Shown here one piece after another: positions 43,206 through 51,912 of a stretch of 64,000 bases of DNA. Below the pieces are notes generated by a model that saw only the letters and a list, made by a program, of their open reading frames with translations, was not told the DNA's origin and searched no databases. The stretch's first letter is position 1, and the number at the start of each line of letters is the position of its first letter. Source of the stretch: Paraburkholderia sp. CNPSo 3274 (GTDB lineage Bacteria > Pseudomonadota > Gammaproteobacteria > Burkholderiales > Burkholderiaceae); the NCBI RefSeq assembly GCF_024206475.1, contig NZ_JAMBPR010000001.1, forward strand, positions 186,001-250,000. Reading direction: 5' to 3'. The position numbers and the translations under genes are program-made.

Positions 43206-43583
43206 TGATTCACCCTCGACATCGACAACCAGTAGATAGCCGAGGCGTACCGCGACCTGCCCGACGACCGGGCTGTATTGGACGTGTGCGACTGGCTGAC
43301 AGCGGAGCAGGTGGACAGGCTCGCCTGCCCGGATGCTAATACCCATCCTCTCCAGGCGGAGCGCTGGAAGCAGGAGGGGCAGCTCTTTTCTGTCCGGCAT
43401 GGACAAGGCGAATACTTTCCGTCCTACGGGCTCGATCCTGACCGGCAGTACCGACCGTTAGCTACCCTTGCCAGGGTCCTGCGTGTGTTTGATGAGACGA
43501 AAGATGGCTGGCGGCTCGCATTCTGGTTCGCGTCGGTCAACAGTTGGCTCGACGGAAGACGCCCGATTCATTTTGCGGTCTGA
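43206..43583 (+). pseudogene. Remnant of a gene with a MbcA/ParS-like C-terminus
   Basis: One frame reads coherently through in-frame TGA (43206) and TAG (43233): FTLDIDNQ, stop, IAEAYRDLPDDRAVLDVCDW, then a fully open stretch to 43583 including LACPDANTHPLQAERWKQEG, FSVRHGQGEYFPSYGLD and AFWFASVNSWLDGRRPIHF. The final motif resembles the toxin-binding end of Xre/MbcA/ParS antitoxins (N-x-x-L-G-G-R-x-P). The 5' part is missing or broken. A truncated protein could still be made from TTG 43278 (101 residues). Confidence 0.55.
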
Positions 43584-43872
43584 CATGTTTCCAGACCGGA
43601 TGACACCGGTGCCGCAAGTTCATGCATTGATGTCGCTCCCGGTAAACGCCGCACCCACCTTACCGCGTCCGTCAAGCAGAGGAACAGCGTGAATGCGTAA
43701 ACAGGGTCATCCACGAAACGGCGTTGACCTCCTTATGAGTGCATTTGTCGACCCGTTGATGCCCTGCAAAGTCCACGCTGGCTTCCACCAGCGCATCGGC
43801 TCGCAATTCGAATTAAACTTTCGTATCACGAGCGCCAACCCACGACTTGACGGCAACCTGTGAGCCGAGGAT

Positions 43873-45114
43873 TCACGTCGTCGCCCGGCGTAACTTCAGA
43901 GCGATATCGAGCTTCTCAATCCAGCCGACGTCATCCAGGCTCGCCCCAAGCAGCGCTTCAATGCGTTCCATCCTGTAGTTCAATGTGTTTGGATGAATGC
44001 CAAGTGCGGCCGCTGACTGGCCGCGCCGCTGCCCCTGTTCGAAATAGGTCCGCAGCGTCGCCACCAGTTCGGGTTCATTGGCTAGCTGTTCGAGCAGGGA
44101 GACGAGGTAGCGCCGCGCATTCGATGCGTGACGCGCGCTTTCTTCAATGAGGATACTCGAATACATTGCGACCTGCGACTGACCCTGGCTTTTGGGTGTG
44201 AAGTCCAATGCCCTGATCGCTTCGTCGACCGTGGCCGCCCAACCCGACGCGCCCTCGTTCATCAGGCCAACGCCGATACGACGAAGCTCCGGCACCGCAG
44301 CCGCCAGCGTACCGGCCCGTTCTGCCGTCAGGCGATCGATTCGGTTGATCGAATCGCCTCGCAGGCAGGGAGCCCACAGAATCAGCCGGCCACGATGCCA
44401 CGCGCGCACCAGATCGCCTGGCGCGGCAGCGAGATGACGCGATGACGCCAGTGCGATGCGGTCGAGTTCCCGTTCACGTTCGTAGGACGTGTGATCGGGC
44501 AGTTCGATATCGATGGCGAGCGCCACCCGTGGCGCGGTGGAATCGAGACCCAGCGCTTCCGCGGTTTCCCGAAAGCCGTCGTGATCTTCCGGTGTATAAA
44601 AGACAATGTTGTAGAGCTGATGGCGCAACGCCTCGCGCCAACGCGCTTGCTGATACTGCTCCTCGAGATAGCTTTGCGCGATGCTCTGCGCCATGACGTC
44701 AAAAAAGTCGAAAAGATACGGCGAGATGACGAACAGCAATTCGTCGACGAGGCTTCCATCGTCCTCGCCCAGCGCAATGTAAGTGCGCCAGATCTCACGC
44801 GATCCGAGCCGGAAGGCCCGCAGCACGGATTGCAGCGGCACGCGCTGATGAACGCGTCGGCGGCCGAATTCCCGGAAGCGATCCATGTCTTCCGCCGAAG
44901 GGGAATCACCGGTCAGAAGCGACTGGAACCACAAACCGGCCGTCAAGTCGATCGACGCCGCAATGTCCTGCCTGACTGATGGCATCAGATTCTCGTAACC
45001 TTCTACGCTCATCAGCGTCGCATACATGCGCTCGTTCACGGCTGTCGGGTTCGCTGCAAGCAAAGCCGTGCGTTCGCGCAAGCTCGCGCTGATCGTCGGG
45101 ATGCTGACTATCAT
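43873..45114 (-). CDS. PucR/CdaR-family transcriptional regulator
   Basis: 413 residues from the ATG at 45114. The N-terminal region (about 1-150; RRRVHQRVPLQSVLRAFRLGSREIWRTYI) resembles the RsbRD/RsbT-antagonist-type helical domain often found in this family. A GGDEF-like central domain (about 165-290) and a C-terminal helix-turn-helix, LRTYFEQGQRRGQSAAALGIHPNTLNYRMERIEALLG (about 360-395), complete the standard layout. Target genes unknown. It lies 74 bp after the receiver-PAS-kinase gene on the same strand, so it may be the last member of that operon. Confidence 0.9.
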   Translation of the reverse strand: MIVSIPTISASLRERTALLAANPTAVNERMYATLMSVEGYENLMPSVRQDIAASIDLTAGLWFQSLLTGDSPSAEDMDRFREFGRRRVHQRVPLQSVLRAFRLGSREIWRTYIALGEDDGSLVDELLFVISPYLFDFFDVMAQSIAQSYLEEQYQQARWREALRHQLYNIVFYTPEDHDGFRETAEALGLDSTAPRVALAIDIELPDHTSYERERELDRIALASSRHLAAAPGDLVRAWHRGRLILWAPCLRGDSINRIDRLTAERAGTLAAAVPELRRIGVGLMNEGASGWAATVDEAIRALDFTPKSQGQSQVAMYSSILIEESARHASNARRYLVSLLEQLANEPELVATLRTYFEQGQRRGQSAAALGIHPNTLNYRMERIEALLGASLDDVGWIEKLDIALKLRRATT

Positions 45115-45188
45115 GGGTGGATTCTTCCCCTGAAGATGGACCTGCAACTGGCAACGGCACGGATTTCGGCTATCGCGCAATATTCGCC

Positions 45189-46733
45189 TCAATTCGCCTC
45201 GATCGGCAGCGTGAAACGGAAGACTGTACCGTGCGGTTCACGAGGCGTTACCGATAGTTGTCCGCCGTGGGCTTCGACAATCGAGCGGCAAATGGAGAGT
45301 CCCATGCCCATTCCGTTGGGTTTGGTGGTGTAGAACGAGCGGAACAATTGGTCTGCGCTCGCAGGGGGCAGTCCAGAACCGGTGTCCCAGACCTCGACGA
45401 TCACTTCGCTCGAATTACGCCGCTCAGTGACGATCGTCAGCTCGCGCAGCCTGTCACTCACCCCGCTCATGGCCTCCGAAGCGTTCATGACAAGATTGAC
45501 GATCACCTGCTGCATCTTGACCCGATCCCCGCGCACAGGCGGCAGGTCTGCGGAAAGCCGTGTCTGCAAGCGCACGCTGCTCCTCTGCAACTCGGCGCTG
45601 ATCAGGGCAAGCACTTCGACAATGGCCTCGTTGATATCGACCGGATCCTCGCGCGGCGGCGCCTGCTTGACGAGCGATCGCACGTGGCCAACGACCTCCA
45701 CGACCCGGTTGCCTTGCTTGAGAATGTGATTCAGCGACTGCCGCGCCTCCTCCAGTTCCGGGGGCTGGGCATCCAGCCAGCGCAGTCCCGCCGTCGCGTG
45801 CATGACGACGGCGGACACGGGCTGCTTCACCTCGTGGGCGATCGAGGCCGCCATTTCGCCGAGCATCAAGACGCGGTTCAGGCGCGCCATATCGGCCTGG
45901 GTTTGCTGCAACGCGTCCGCCGCCCGCTCACGTGAATCGCGCTGCGCCTCTTCGGCCAGTTTTCGCTCCGTTGCGTCGATGATCCAGCCCACCATGCGAT
46001 ATGGCTGACCGGAACTATTCCACAGCGCCTGCCCGCGAGACTGAACCCATCGGTAGTCCCCCGAGATGGTGCGAATGCGATATTCGACGTCGTAGACGTT
46101 CTTGTGCTCCAGATGCGCCTTCAGGCACGCCGTCACTCGATCGACGTCGTCCGGATGGATAGCCTCCTGATGAACGCTCGCTTCATTGGGCGGATCGCTT
46201 TCCTCATAGCCCATGATTTCCTTGAAATGAGGCGAAAAGTACATCGCGCCCGTCTGCGGATTCCAGTCCCACAACCCCGCCGTCGCCCCGCTCACCGCGA
46301 GCTGAAAGCGCTCCTCGCTCGCCCTTAGCTCCACCGCGACGCGATGGCGTTCGATTGCGTAACGGATCGCGCGACTCAGTTCCGACGCGCGGATATCCTT
46401 CTTGAGGAGATAGTCCTGTGCGCCGTGCTGGATGGACAGCAGACCGACCGAAATATCGTCCAGCCCGGTGAGAACCAGCACCGGCATGTCGGGCGCCATC
46501 TGCTGGAATTTCCTGAAGGTGTCGAGCCCCCCATTTGCGTCTGGCAGCCCCAGGTCGAGGATCACCACGTCGAAATGCGCGATTCGCGCACGCGCGACAC
46601 CCTCCGCCATGGACTCGGTGCGCACCACGTGGTACTTGAACTCCACCACGTCCTCGAGCACCCTGTCGATCAGCAGTGCGTCGGTCGCGCTGTCCTCGAT
46701 CAGGAGGATACGGATTTCATGATCGATGTTCAC
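45189..46733 (-). CDS. Receiver-PAS-histidine kinase hybrid
   Basis: 514 residues from a GTG overlapping the previous stop (GTGA). Order: N-terminal receiver (1-125, Asp60 in [11 protein letters not shown]), PAS with PAC (about 138-260, [26 protein letters not shown]), then HisKA with His300 ([14 protein letters not shown]), HATPase with [20 protein letters not shown] and [18 protein letters not shown]. The FixL-like kinase core is typical of beta-proteobacteria. A receiver at the N-terminus of a kinase suggests it takes phosphate or a signal from another kinase, probably the triple-PAS kinase upstream. Confidence 0.93.
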   Translation of the reverse strand: MNIDHEIRILLIEDSATDALLIDRVLEDVVEFKYHVVRTESMAEGVARARIAHFDVVILDLGLPDANGGLDTFRKFQQMAPDMPVLVLTGLDDISVGLLSIQHGAQDYLLKKDIRASELSRAIRYAIERHRVAVELRASEERFQLAVSGATAGLWDWNPQTGAMYFSPHFKEIMGYEESDPPNEASVHQEAIHPDDVDRVTACLKAHLEHKNVYDVEYRIRTISGDYRWVQSRGQALWNSSGQPYRMVGWIIDATERKLAEEAQRDSRERAADALQQTQADMARLNRVLMLGEMAASIAHEVKQPVSAVVMHATAGLRWLDAQPPELEEARQSLNHILKQGNRVVEVVGHVRSLVKQAPPREDPVDINEAIVEVLALISAELQRSSVRLQTRLSADLPPVRGDRVKMQQVIVNLVMNASEAMSGVSDRLRELTIVTERRNSSEVIVEVWDTGSGLPPASADQLFRSFYTTKPNGMGMGLSICRSIVEAHGGQLSVTPREPHGTVFRFTLPIEAN

Positions 46734-47185
46734 GATTTAGCGGAAGGCAGCGTCACGACGCCAAGCCAGAAGTCGTTGATGCTGCGCACGACCTCAACGA
46801 ACTTCTCGAAATCCACGGGCTTGGTGATGTAACAGTTGGCGTGCAGGCCATATGACTTCGCCACGTCCTCCTCGGCTTTGGAGGTAGTCAGCACGACGAC
46901 CGGAATGTTTTTCAATTCGGGATCTGTCTTCAGTTCCTGAAGCACTTCCTGGCCGCTCTTTCGCGGAAGGTTGAGATCGAGGATGATCAGGCCGGGACGT
47001 GGCGCGGTCGCATGTTTTCCCTCGCGTTTGAGGAACTCGATCGCTTCCACGCCGTCCTCCGCAATGTGTAGCGGATTGAGCACCTTGTAATAATCCAGCG
47101 CCTCACGCGTCATCATGACGTCCGTGGGGCTATCCTCCACCATCAGGATATGAAACATCTGCTCGCTGTTTCCGGAAAGCATCAT
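46730..47185 (-). CDS. Rcp1-like single-domain response regulator
   Basis: 151 residues from the ATG at 47185 (GAGGAGA four bases upstream). Receiver only: VEDSPTD acidic pocket (about 16-22), Asp70 ([13 protein letters not shown]), LTTSKAEED, and Lys in CYITKP. The long alpha4-beta5 and the [12 protein letters not shown] motif mark the Rcp1 group that partners phytochrome-like kinases. It follows the triple-PAS kinase by 28 bp and overlaps the next kinase by 4 bp, so it is probably the link between the two. Confidence 0.92.
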   Translation of the reverse strand: MMLSGNSEQMFHILMVEDSPTDVMMTREALDYYKVLNPLHIAEDGVEAIEFLKREGKHATAPRPGLIILDLNLPRKSGQEVLQELKTDPELKNIPVVVLTTSKAEEDVAKSYGLHANCYITKPVDFEKFVEVVRSINDFWLGVVTLPSAKS

Positions 47186-47213
47186 AGTTGTCTCCTCACT
47201 TTCGTGGACGGAT

Positions 47214-49058
47214 TCATATCGCGTTCTTGATGCCCAGCGTGAAAAAGAATGTCGCGCCTTCCTGCTCAACAGATTCGACCCAGATCTGGCCGCCGTGCTG
47301 TTCGACGATTCGCTTGCACAGCGCGAGGCCAATCCCGGTGCCTGGATAATCTGCGCGCGTGTGCAGGCGCTGAAAGACCAGAAAAATCCGCTCGTAATAT
47401 TGCGGATCGATACCGATCCCGTTGTCCTTGACCCAGAATAGCCAGCCCTCGCCCTCGCGCCTCGCACCCACGTCGATCCGGACAGGACGCGCCTTGTCGC
47501 GGAACTTGATGGCGTTTCCGACGAGATTCTGGAACAGAAGCGCGAGGTGCGTCGGAATAGCCACCAGGGTGGGCAACGCTTCCCGCCTCACCTCGGCGCC
47601 GCTTTCCTCCATCATGACGCTCAGGCTCTTGAGCGCCTGATCGAGTATCTGTGCGCAGTCAGTCAACTGGCGCGCGTCGTCGGAGCGGCCGACCCGCGAA
47701 TAGGCGAGCAGATCATTGATGAGCGCCTGCATCCGGGTCGCGCCATCCACCGCGTGTGCAATGAACTCATCGGCACGGCCATCCAGTTGCCCCTTGTATC
47801 GCATCTGCAACATCTGCAAGGGGCCGGCAACTGCCCGCAGTGGTTCCTGGAGATCGTGAGAAGCCAGGTAGGCAAATTGTTCGAGGTCCTTGTTCGAGCG
47901 GGCCAATTCGTCGGTTTTTCTCAGCAGTTCCTCTTGCGCGTGCTTGCGCGACGTGATGTCGACCACGGCCGCGAGCACGAATTTCCCTTCGTCGGTCGAC
48001 AGCGGATTCAGGCCGATCTCGACTGGAAATTCCGAGCCGTCTTTGCGCAGCCCGTAGAGGTCACGCCCGGCCCCCATAGGGCGGCTCGTCAGATTATTGA
48101 AGAACGAAACGCGATACTCCGGGTGGCGCCCACGGAAACGTTCCGGGACGAGTGCTTCGATGCTCTGCCCGATCAACTCATTGCGCGGATAGCCGAAGAG
48201 CTTCTCCGTCTGTGCGTTCACGAGAACGATCCGGCCGTCCTGGTCCACCATCACCATGGCGTTAGGCGCCGCTTCCACCACCTGCCGGAAGCGCTCCTCG
48301 AGACGTCTGCGCTCGGTAATGTCGACGACGGCGGCAAGGACGAACATACCTTCGTCGGTGGAGACGGGATTGAGGCCTATTTCGACGGGAAACTCCGAGC
48401 CGTCCCTGCGCCGCGCGAAAAGATCCCGGCCCGCTCCCATCGGACGGGTCTTCAGGTCGCTGTAGAACGCGTCACGGTACTCCGGGTGGCGGGAGCGGAA
48501 ACGTTCGGGAACGAGTACCTCGATGCTCTGGCCAACCAGTTCATCGCGGGGATAGCCGAATAGTTTTTCAGTCTGCGCATTCACGAGGACGATCCGGCCA
48601 TCGCGGTCCAGCATGACCATTGCGTTGGGCGCCGCTTCCACGACCTGCCGGAAGCGTTCCTCCTGCCTCCTGCGCCCGGTAATGTCAACGACGGCTGCCA
48701 GCACAAACGTGCCTTCGTCGGTTGAGACCGGATTGAGTCCAATCTCGACGGGGAATTCGGAGCCGTCTTTGCGCATTGCGTAGAGGTCGCGGCCGGTCCC
48801 CATCGGGCGGCTCTTCAGGTCAGTGTAGTAGGCGCTCCGGAAATCCGGGTGACCGGACCGGAAGCGCTCGGGCACGAGCGCTTCGATACCTCGCGTCATC
48901 AATTCCGCACGCGCATATCCGAACAGCTTCTCCGCCTGCGCATTCACGAGAACGATTCTGCCGGCACGGTCCACCATCACCATGGCGTTTGGAGCCGCCT
49001 CCACGACTTGCCGAAAGAGCTCGTTAGTCAGGCCGCTCAGTTCCTTGCGTTGCTCCAT
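47214..49058 (-). CDS. Histidine kinase with three near-identical PAS domains
   Basis: 614 residues, start supported by AAGGAGGT. Residues 15-135, 136-256 and 257-377 are three 121-residue PAS/PAC units, each beginning [14 protein letters not shown] and containing [35 protein letters not shown] and VLAAVVDIT. The kinase core has His400 ([12 protein letters not shown]), [28 protein letters not shown] and [18 protein letters not shown], the bacteriophytochrome-like class. No membrane segments, so it senses cytoplasmic signals. No residue pattern identifies haem or flavin. Heads the operon with the Rcp1-like receiver. Confidence 0.94.
   Translation of the reverse strand: MEQRKELSGLTNELFRQVVEAAPNAMVMVDRAGRIVLVNAQAEKLFGYARAELMTRGIEALVPERFRSGHPDFRSAYYTDLKSRPMGTGRDLYAMRKDGSEFPVEIGLNPVSTDEGTFVLAAVVDITGRRRQEERFRQVVEAAPNAMVMLDRDGRIVLVNAQTEKLFGYPRDELVGQSIEVLVPERFRSRHPEYRDAFYSDLKTRPMGAGRDLFARRRDGSEFPVEIGLNPVSTDEGMFVLAAVVDITERRRLEERFRQVVEAAPNAMVMVDQDGRIVLVNAQTEKLFGYPRNELIGQSIEALVPERFRGRHPEYRVSFFNNLTSRPMGAGRDLYGLRKDGSEFPVEIGLNPLSTDEGKFVLAAVVDITSRKHAQEELLRKTDELARSNKDLEQFAYLASHDLQEPLRAVAGPLQMLQMRYKGQLDGRADEFIAHAVDGATRMQALINDLLAYSRVGRSDDARQLTDCAQILDQALKSLSVMMEESGAEVRREALPTLVAIPTHLALLFQNLVGNAIKFRDKARPVRIDVGARREGEGWLFWVKDNGIGIDPQYYERIFLVFQRLHTRADYPGTGIGLALCKRIVEQHGGQIWVESVEQEGATFFFTLGIKNAI
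47928..49016 (-). repeat. Three tandem 363-bp PAS-coding units
   Basis: Units 49016-48654, 48653-48291 and 48290-47928 encode 121 residues each with no length difference. Protein identity is very high, and DNA similarity is visible by eye, indicating recent duplication. Confidence 0.9.
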
Positions 49059-49426
49059 CTGACCTCCTTGCAGGAATTCTCGTTCTCAAGTTTGGAGCGT
49101 AAAGCCGGCGGCCGACCGCCCTGGACCGGTCCACCCGATCGTCAGGTCGACTTTGCGAGCCGACGCCTTGCTGTTTCCGTGTAGTTCTCGTTTCGCGACA
49201 GGGCACGCTTTTTATACTAGCAAACGCGTCGCCGCCGTGACGAGCGGCAAAGCCCGGCGCACGAGCGACCACCGCAGAGAAGTATCTGGAAAATGCCTGG
49301 CACTCCGTTACGTGTGCTACATACATTCGTATTATTCCTGTTCCGGCGTGCGCGTACTATTCTTCGCAATGCGCTGCCGATATCATCCGCCCACCTTTCC
49401 CTTTTTCGACGATCGGGGTCTTTCTC
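49059..49426. other. Divergent intergenic region of the signalling cluster
   Basis: 368 bp between the triple-PAS kinase and a receiver gene on the other strand. It should carry both promoters. A TATTAT hexamer at 49330-49335 is a candidate plus-strand -10, without a good -35. No gene or strong palindrome is seen. Confidence 0.4.
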
Positions 49427-49816
49427 GTGGATACGTCTGAGGTTGTTACGATCGTTGACGACGATGAGGCAGTCCGTATCGCGACTGCGAACCTTGTGCG
49501 TTCGTTGGGCTGGAACGTACGCACCTTTGCATCTGCCGAAGCGTTCCTCGAATCCGGACACGTCGAAGACACCTCCTGCCTGATTTCCGACGTACGAATG
49601 CCCGGCATGTCCGGCGTCGCGCTGCATACCCGGCTTCGTGGCCAGGGGAATGCACCACCCACCATTTTCATCACCGCCTTTCCAACGCCTGACCTGCACG
49701 CCGAAGTCATCGAGAACGGCGCACTGGTCCTGCTCGAAAAGCCCGTTGCCGCCGATGACGTGGTGCGCTGGCTCAGCCTCGCGATGAGGCAGCCGCCGCC
49801 GCAGGGCAATCCGTAA
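49427..49816 (+). CDS. FixJ-type receiver lacking an output domain
   Basis: 129 residues from a GTG start. Receiver with Asp11-Asp13 pocket (VDDDEAVR), Asp55 (LISDVRMPGMSG), ITAF and Lys in LLEKPV. Similar in sequence to the N-terminus of FixJ/TodR regulators, but it stops just after the receiver, with no helix-turn-helix. Probably a phosphate sink or relay for the surrounding kinases. Shine-Dalgarno is weak (GGGGTC). Confidence 0.87.
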   Translation: MDTSEVVTIVDDDEAVRIATANLVRSLGWNVRTFASAEAFLESGHVEDTSCLISDVRMPGMSGVALHTRLRGQGNAPPTIFITAFPTPDLHAEVIENGALVLLEKPVAADDVVRWLSLAMRQPPPQGNP

Positions 49817-49879
49817 CCCCCGAACGGTGCGTCCTGCCCAGCACGATGGCGCCGGAACGTCCTGAACACGGCAACGCGA

Positions 49880-50554
49880 TCAGGAGGGTCCGTCCACTTG
49901 TGGCTTGAGGCCAAGTGCTTCCGCCTTTCTGACGAGATCCGGAACGGAGTGCGCAGCCAGTTTTCTCATCGCGTGCCCTCGGTGAATCTTCACGGTGACT
50001 TCGCTTAGTTTCATCTGCGCGGCAATCTGCTTGTTCATCAGGCCCGAGATGACATAACGAACGACCTCCTGTTCGCGTACGGTCAACGAAGCATAGGAAG
50101 CGCGCAGCGCGGCAAGCGCCTGTTCGGCCTGCACGCGCTCGCCGTCGCGCGCCAGGGCGTCGGTCACGGCATCGAGAATCTCCTGGTCCCGAAACGGCTT
50201 GGCGAGAAAATCGAACGCACCGGCCTTCATGGCTCTGACTGACATCGCAACGTCGGCGTATCCGGTCATGAACACTATCGGCATCCGGATTTCGCTTTTC
50301 GCAAGCTCCTTCTGAAATGCAAGACCCGTTTCACCCTGCAGCCTGACATCGAGAATCAGGCAACTCGGCACGCACTGCTTCGGAAACGCGAGAAACTCTC
50401 GGCAGGCTGAGAAAGTCTCCACATGCAATCCCGCAGAGCGCAAGAGTGCCTTGAGTGCGATTCGTACCGCTTCATCATCGTCGATCACGTACACCATCGA
50501 CGGCGGACCATCGGACGCGCCTTTTGTCGAAGTCAAGCCAGATCCTGAACTCAA
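49880..50554 (-). CDS. FixJ/NarL-type response regulator with LuxR helix-turn-helix
   Basis: 224 residues from a TTG at 50554 that has AAGGAG six bases upstream; the next in-frame ATG (50497) has no ribosome site, so the TTG is preferred. Receiver (about 20-135) with Asp25-Asp27, Asp69 (LILDVRLQGETG) and Lys in FLAKPF, then a LuxR-type HTH (about 155-215): LTVREQEVVRYVISGLMNKQIAAQ, SEVTVKIHRGHAMRKL. FixJ-type regulators usually pair with FixL-like PAS kinases, and the receiver-PAS-kinase nearby is the obvious candidate. Probably the transcriptional output of the cluster. Confidence 0.93.
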   Translation of the reverse strand: MSSGSGLTSTKGASDGPPSMVYVIDDDEAVRIALKALLRSAGLHVETFSACREFLAFPKQCVPSCLILDVRLQGETGLAFQKELAKSEIRMPIVFMTGYADVAMSVRAMKAGAFDFLAKPFRDQEILDAVTDALARDGERVQAEQALAALRASYASLTVREQEVVRYVISGLMNKQIAAQMKLSEVTVKIHRGHAMRKLAAHSVPDLVRKAEALGLKPQVDGPS

Positions 50555-51082
50555 CGGCTTCTCCTTGTTTCAGGTCTTTCGTGCGGTCCTCTGGGCCGAT
50601 CGGTCAGGCCCCATTCTCAATGCGGCCAAATCGAGCCTCGTGGCTTAACCAGCTTTTTAAAAGCTTGCACAGGCGAACCGAATGACGCCCCACGAATAGC
50701 GACGAATAAACAATACCGCAGCGCCTGCCCGGCGACAAACGTGCAAGTGATTGCCGGATTAGGGCGTTAGTCTGAGACGACTATATCTTCGTATAGCCAA
50801 CGTGAGTGGCACGCAGTCACTCTCTTCGTCGAAAGACTCCGCGCTCCCTGACGACCTGCGACGCCCCGCTCCCGCCGGCACTCTTGCAGCACCCCGGTGC
50901 GGACGAACCAGGCATACCCCTGTATGAACCGCTCACGCGAATGAAGAACCACGCCACCCGTTCGTACGATGGTTTTTCTCGCCTTGCACGCGTACCTTTG
51001 GTGTCATCGACGGCAAGCAATCCAGCTTCCACCGCCGCGCATTCGATGACCCATGATATCCGGTCACCATTAGGAGTCCAAT
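50555..51082. other. Non-coding region upstream of the FixJ-type regulator
   Basis: 528 bp without a supported gene. A perfect palindrome AGCTTTT-T-AAAAGCT lies at 50651-50665, about 100 bp upstream of the regulator start, and is a candidate operator. No terminator is seen. Confidence 0.45.
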
Positions 51083-51211
51083 ATGTTCATCACGCTACAT
51101 ACATGGATTTTCGTGGGCAGCAACGCGTATGTCGAGTACACGTTCGTCCCGTGGCTCAACCGGAGCGTCTATCGCAGAACCGTCGATCTAAGCGTGATCT
51201 GTGTTCAGTAG
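51083..51211 (+). CDS. Possible 42-residue small protein or leader
   Basis: ATG with AGGAG six bases upstream, a better site than many real genes here. The product (MFITLHTWIFVGSNAYVEYT then a polar, Arg-containing tail) has one weakly hydrophobic N-terminal segment. It ends seven bases before the start of the next gene, so it may be a translationally coupled leader for that gene, which itself has a poor ribosome site. No family recognised. Confidence 0.42.
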   Translation: MFITLHTWIFVGSNAYVEYTFVPWLNRSVYRRTVDLSVICVQ

Positions 51212-51218
51212 GTCAGCC

Positions 51219-51734
51219 ATGCGCGCCATCCGATTTTTGAGCGATCAGGAAATCTTTGACCGCTCCGTCAATCACCTGCTTTCGCAACGCCGCACCGGGG
51301 TTCTCGCAAACGGAGGCGCTGCGTACCGCGGTCCATGCGGCGGGTGTCCTGTTGGCAGCTTCATCCGGCCGTCCGACTACCGATCCGCGATGGAGGGCGT
51401 TCCGGTACGCTACCTGCCCGGGTCCGGCATCGACTGGCCCCGTTACATGGACGGCGGCGTCGCCGCATTGTGCAAGGCATTGTTGCATGCCGGGATCAAT
51501 ATTTACGACAAACGCACGGTCGCACTGCTGATCTGTCTGCAAAACGTTCACGACATCTACGGCGTCTGGGAGTGGGCGGACAGGCTGTTATCGATCGCGC
51601 GTGAGTACGGTCTGAGCGGCGAATTCATTCTTTCGGTTCGCGAAGAGCATCCACCTCATACGCGCCCAACGCGCGCCCGCGATTCCCCACGCCAGCGTTC
51701 GAAGGCACTGCCTCCTCGCGAACTGCCAATGTAA
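51219..51734 (+). CDS. Conserved hypothetical protein, GGCPVGSFI motif
   Basis: 171 residues from the ATG at 51219. Core sequence: RFLSDQEIFDRSVNHLLSQR, a Gly/Cys motif GPCGGCPVGSFIRPSDYRSAMEG, and a helical C-terminal half (VHDIYGVWEWADRLLSIAREYGL). The last 25 residues are basic and disordered. The two cysteines and glycine-rich loop suggest metal or nucleotide binding, but I do not recognise a named domain. It resembles proteins I associate with Burkholderia genomes. Located between the regulators and the acid-resistance genes, so possibly co-regulated. Confidence 0.72.
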   Translation: MRAIRFLSDQEIFDRSVNHLLSQRRTGVLANGGAAYRGPCGGCPVGSFIRPSDYRSAMEGVPVRYLPGSGIDWPRYMDGGVAALCKALLHAGINIYDKRTVALLICLQNVHDIYGVWEWADRLLSIAREYGLSGEFILSVREEHPPHTRPTRARDSPRQRSKALPPRELPM

Positions 51735-51912
51735 TCGCGAGGCGCCCACGATCCTCACGTGGCATCTGATGCGGGAAGCGGCACTCATGACGTCCCCATG
51801 GAGCCGCCGCAATCGAAGTGAGCGCAGACATGTTCTTGATCTTTTATTTAGGAATGCAACGTTGTTTTCTTTTCATTGACTTCTTGAAGTACATGTTACG
51901 GAGGATCACAAA

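Noticed and set aside
43735..43863. 42-codon ORF (MSAFVDPLMPCKVHAG...) upstream of the PucR-type stop
   Set aside because: No ribosome site and it lies in decayed sequence; may be a fragment of a lost gene but cannot be supported.
40939..43872. Idea that the low-GC patch is a prophage or integrative element
   Set aside because: No integrase, no attachment-site direct repeats and no structural phage genes; erosion of an accessory locus fits better.
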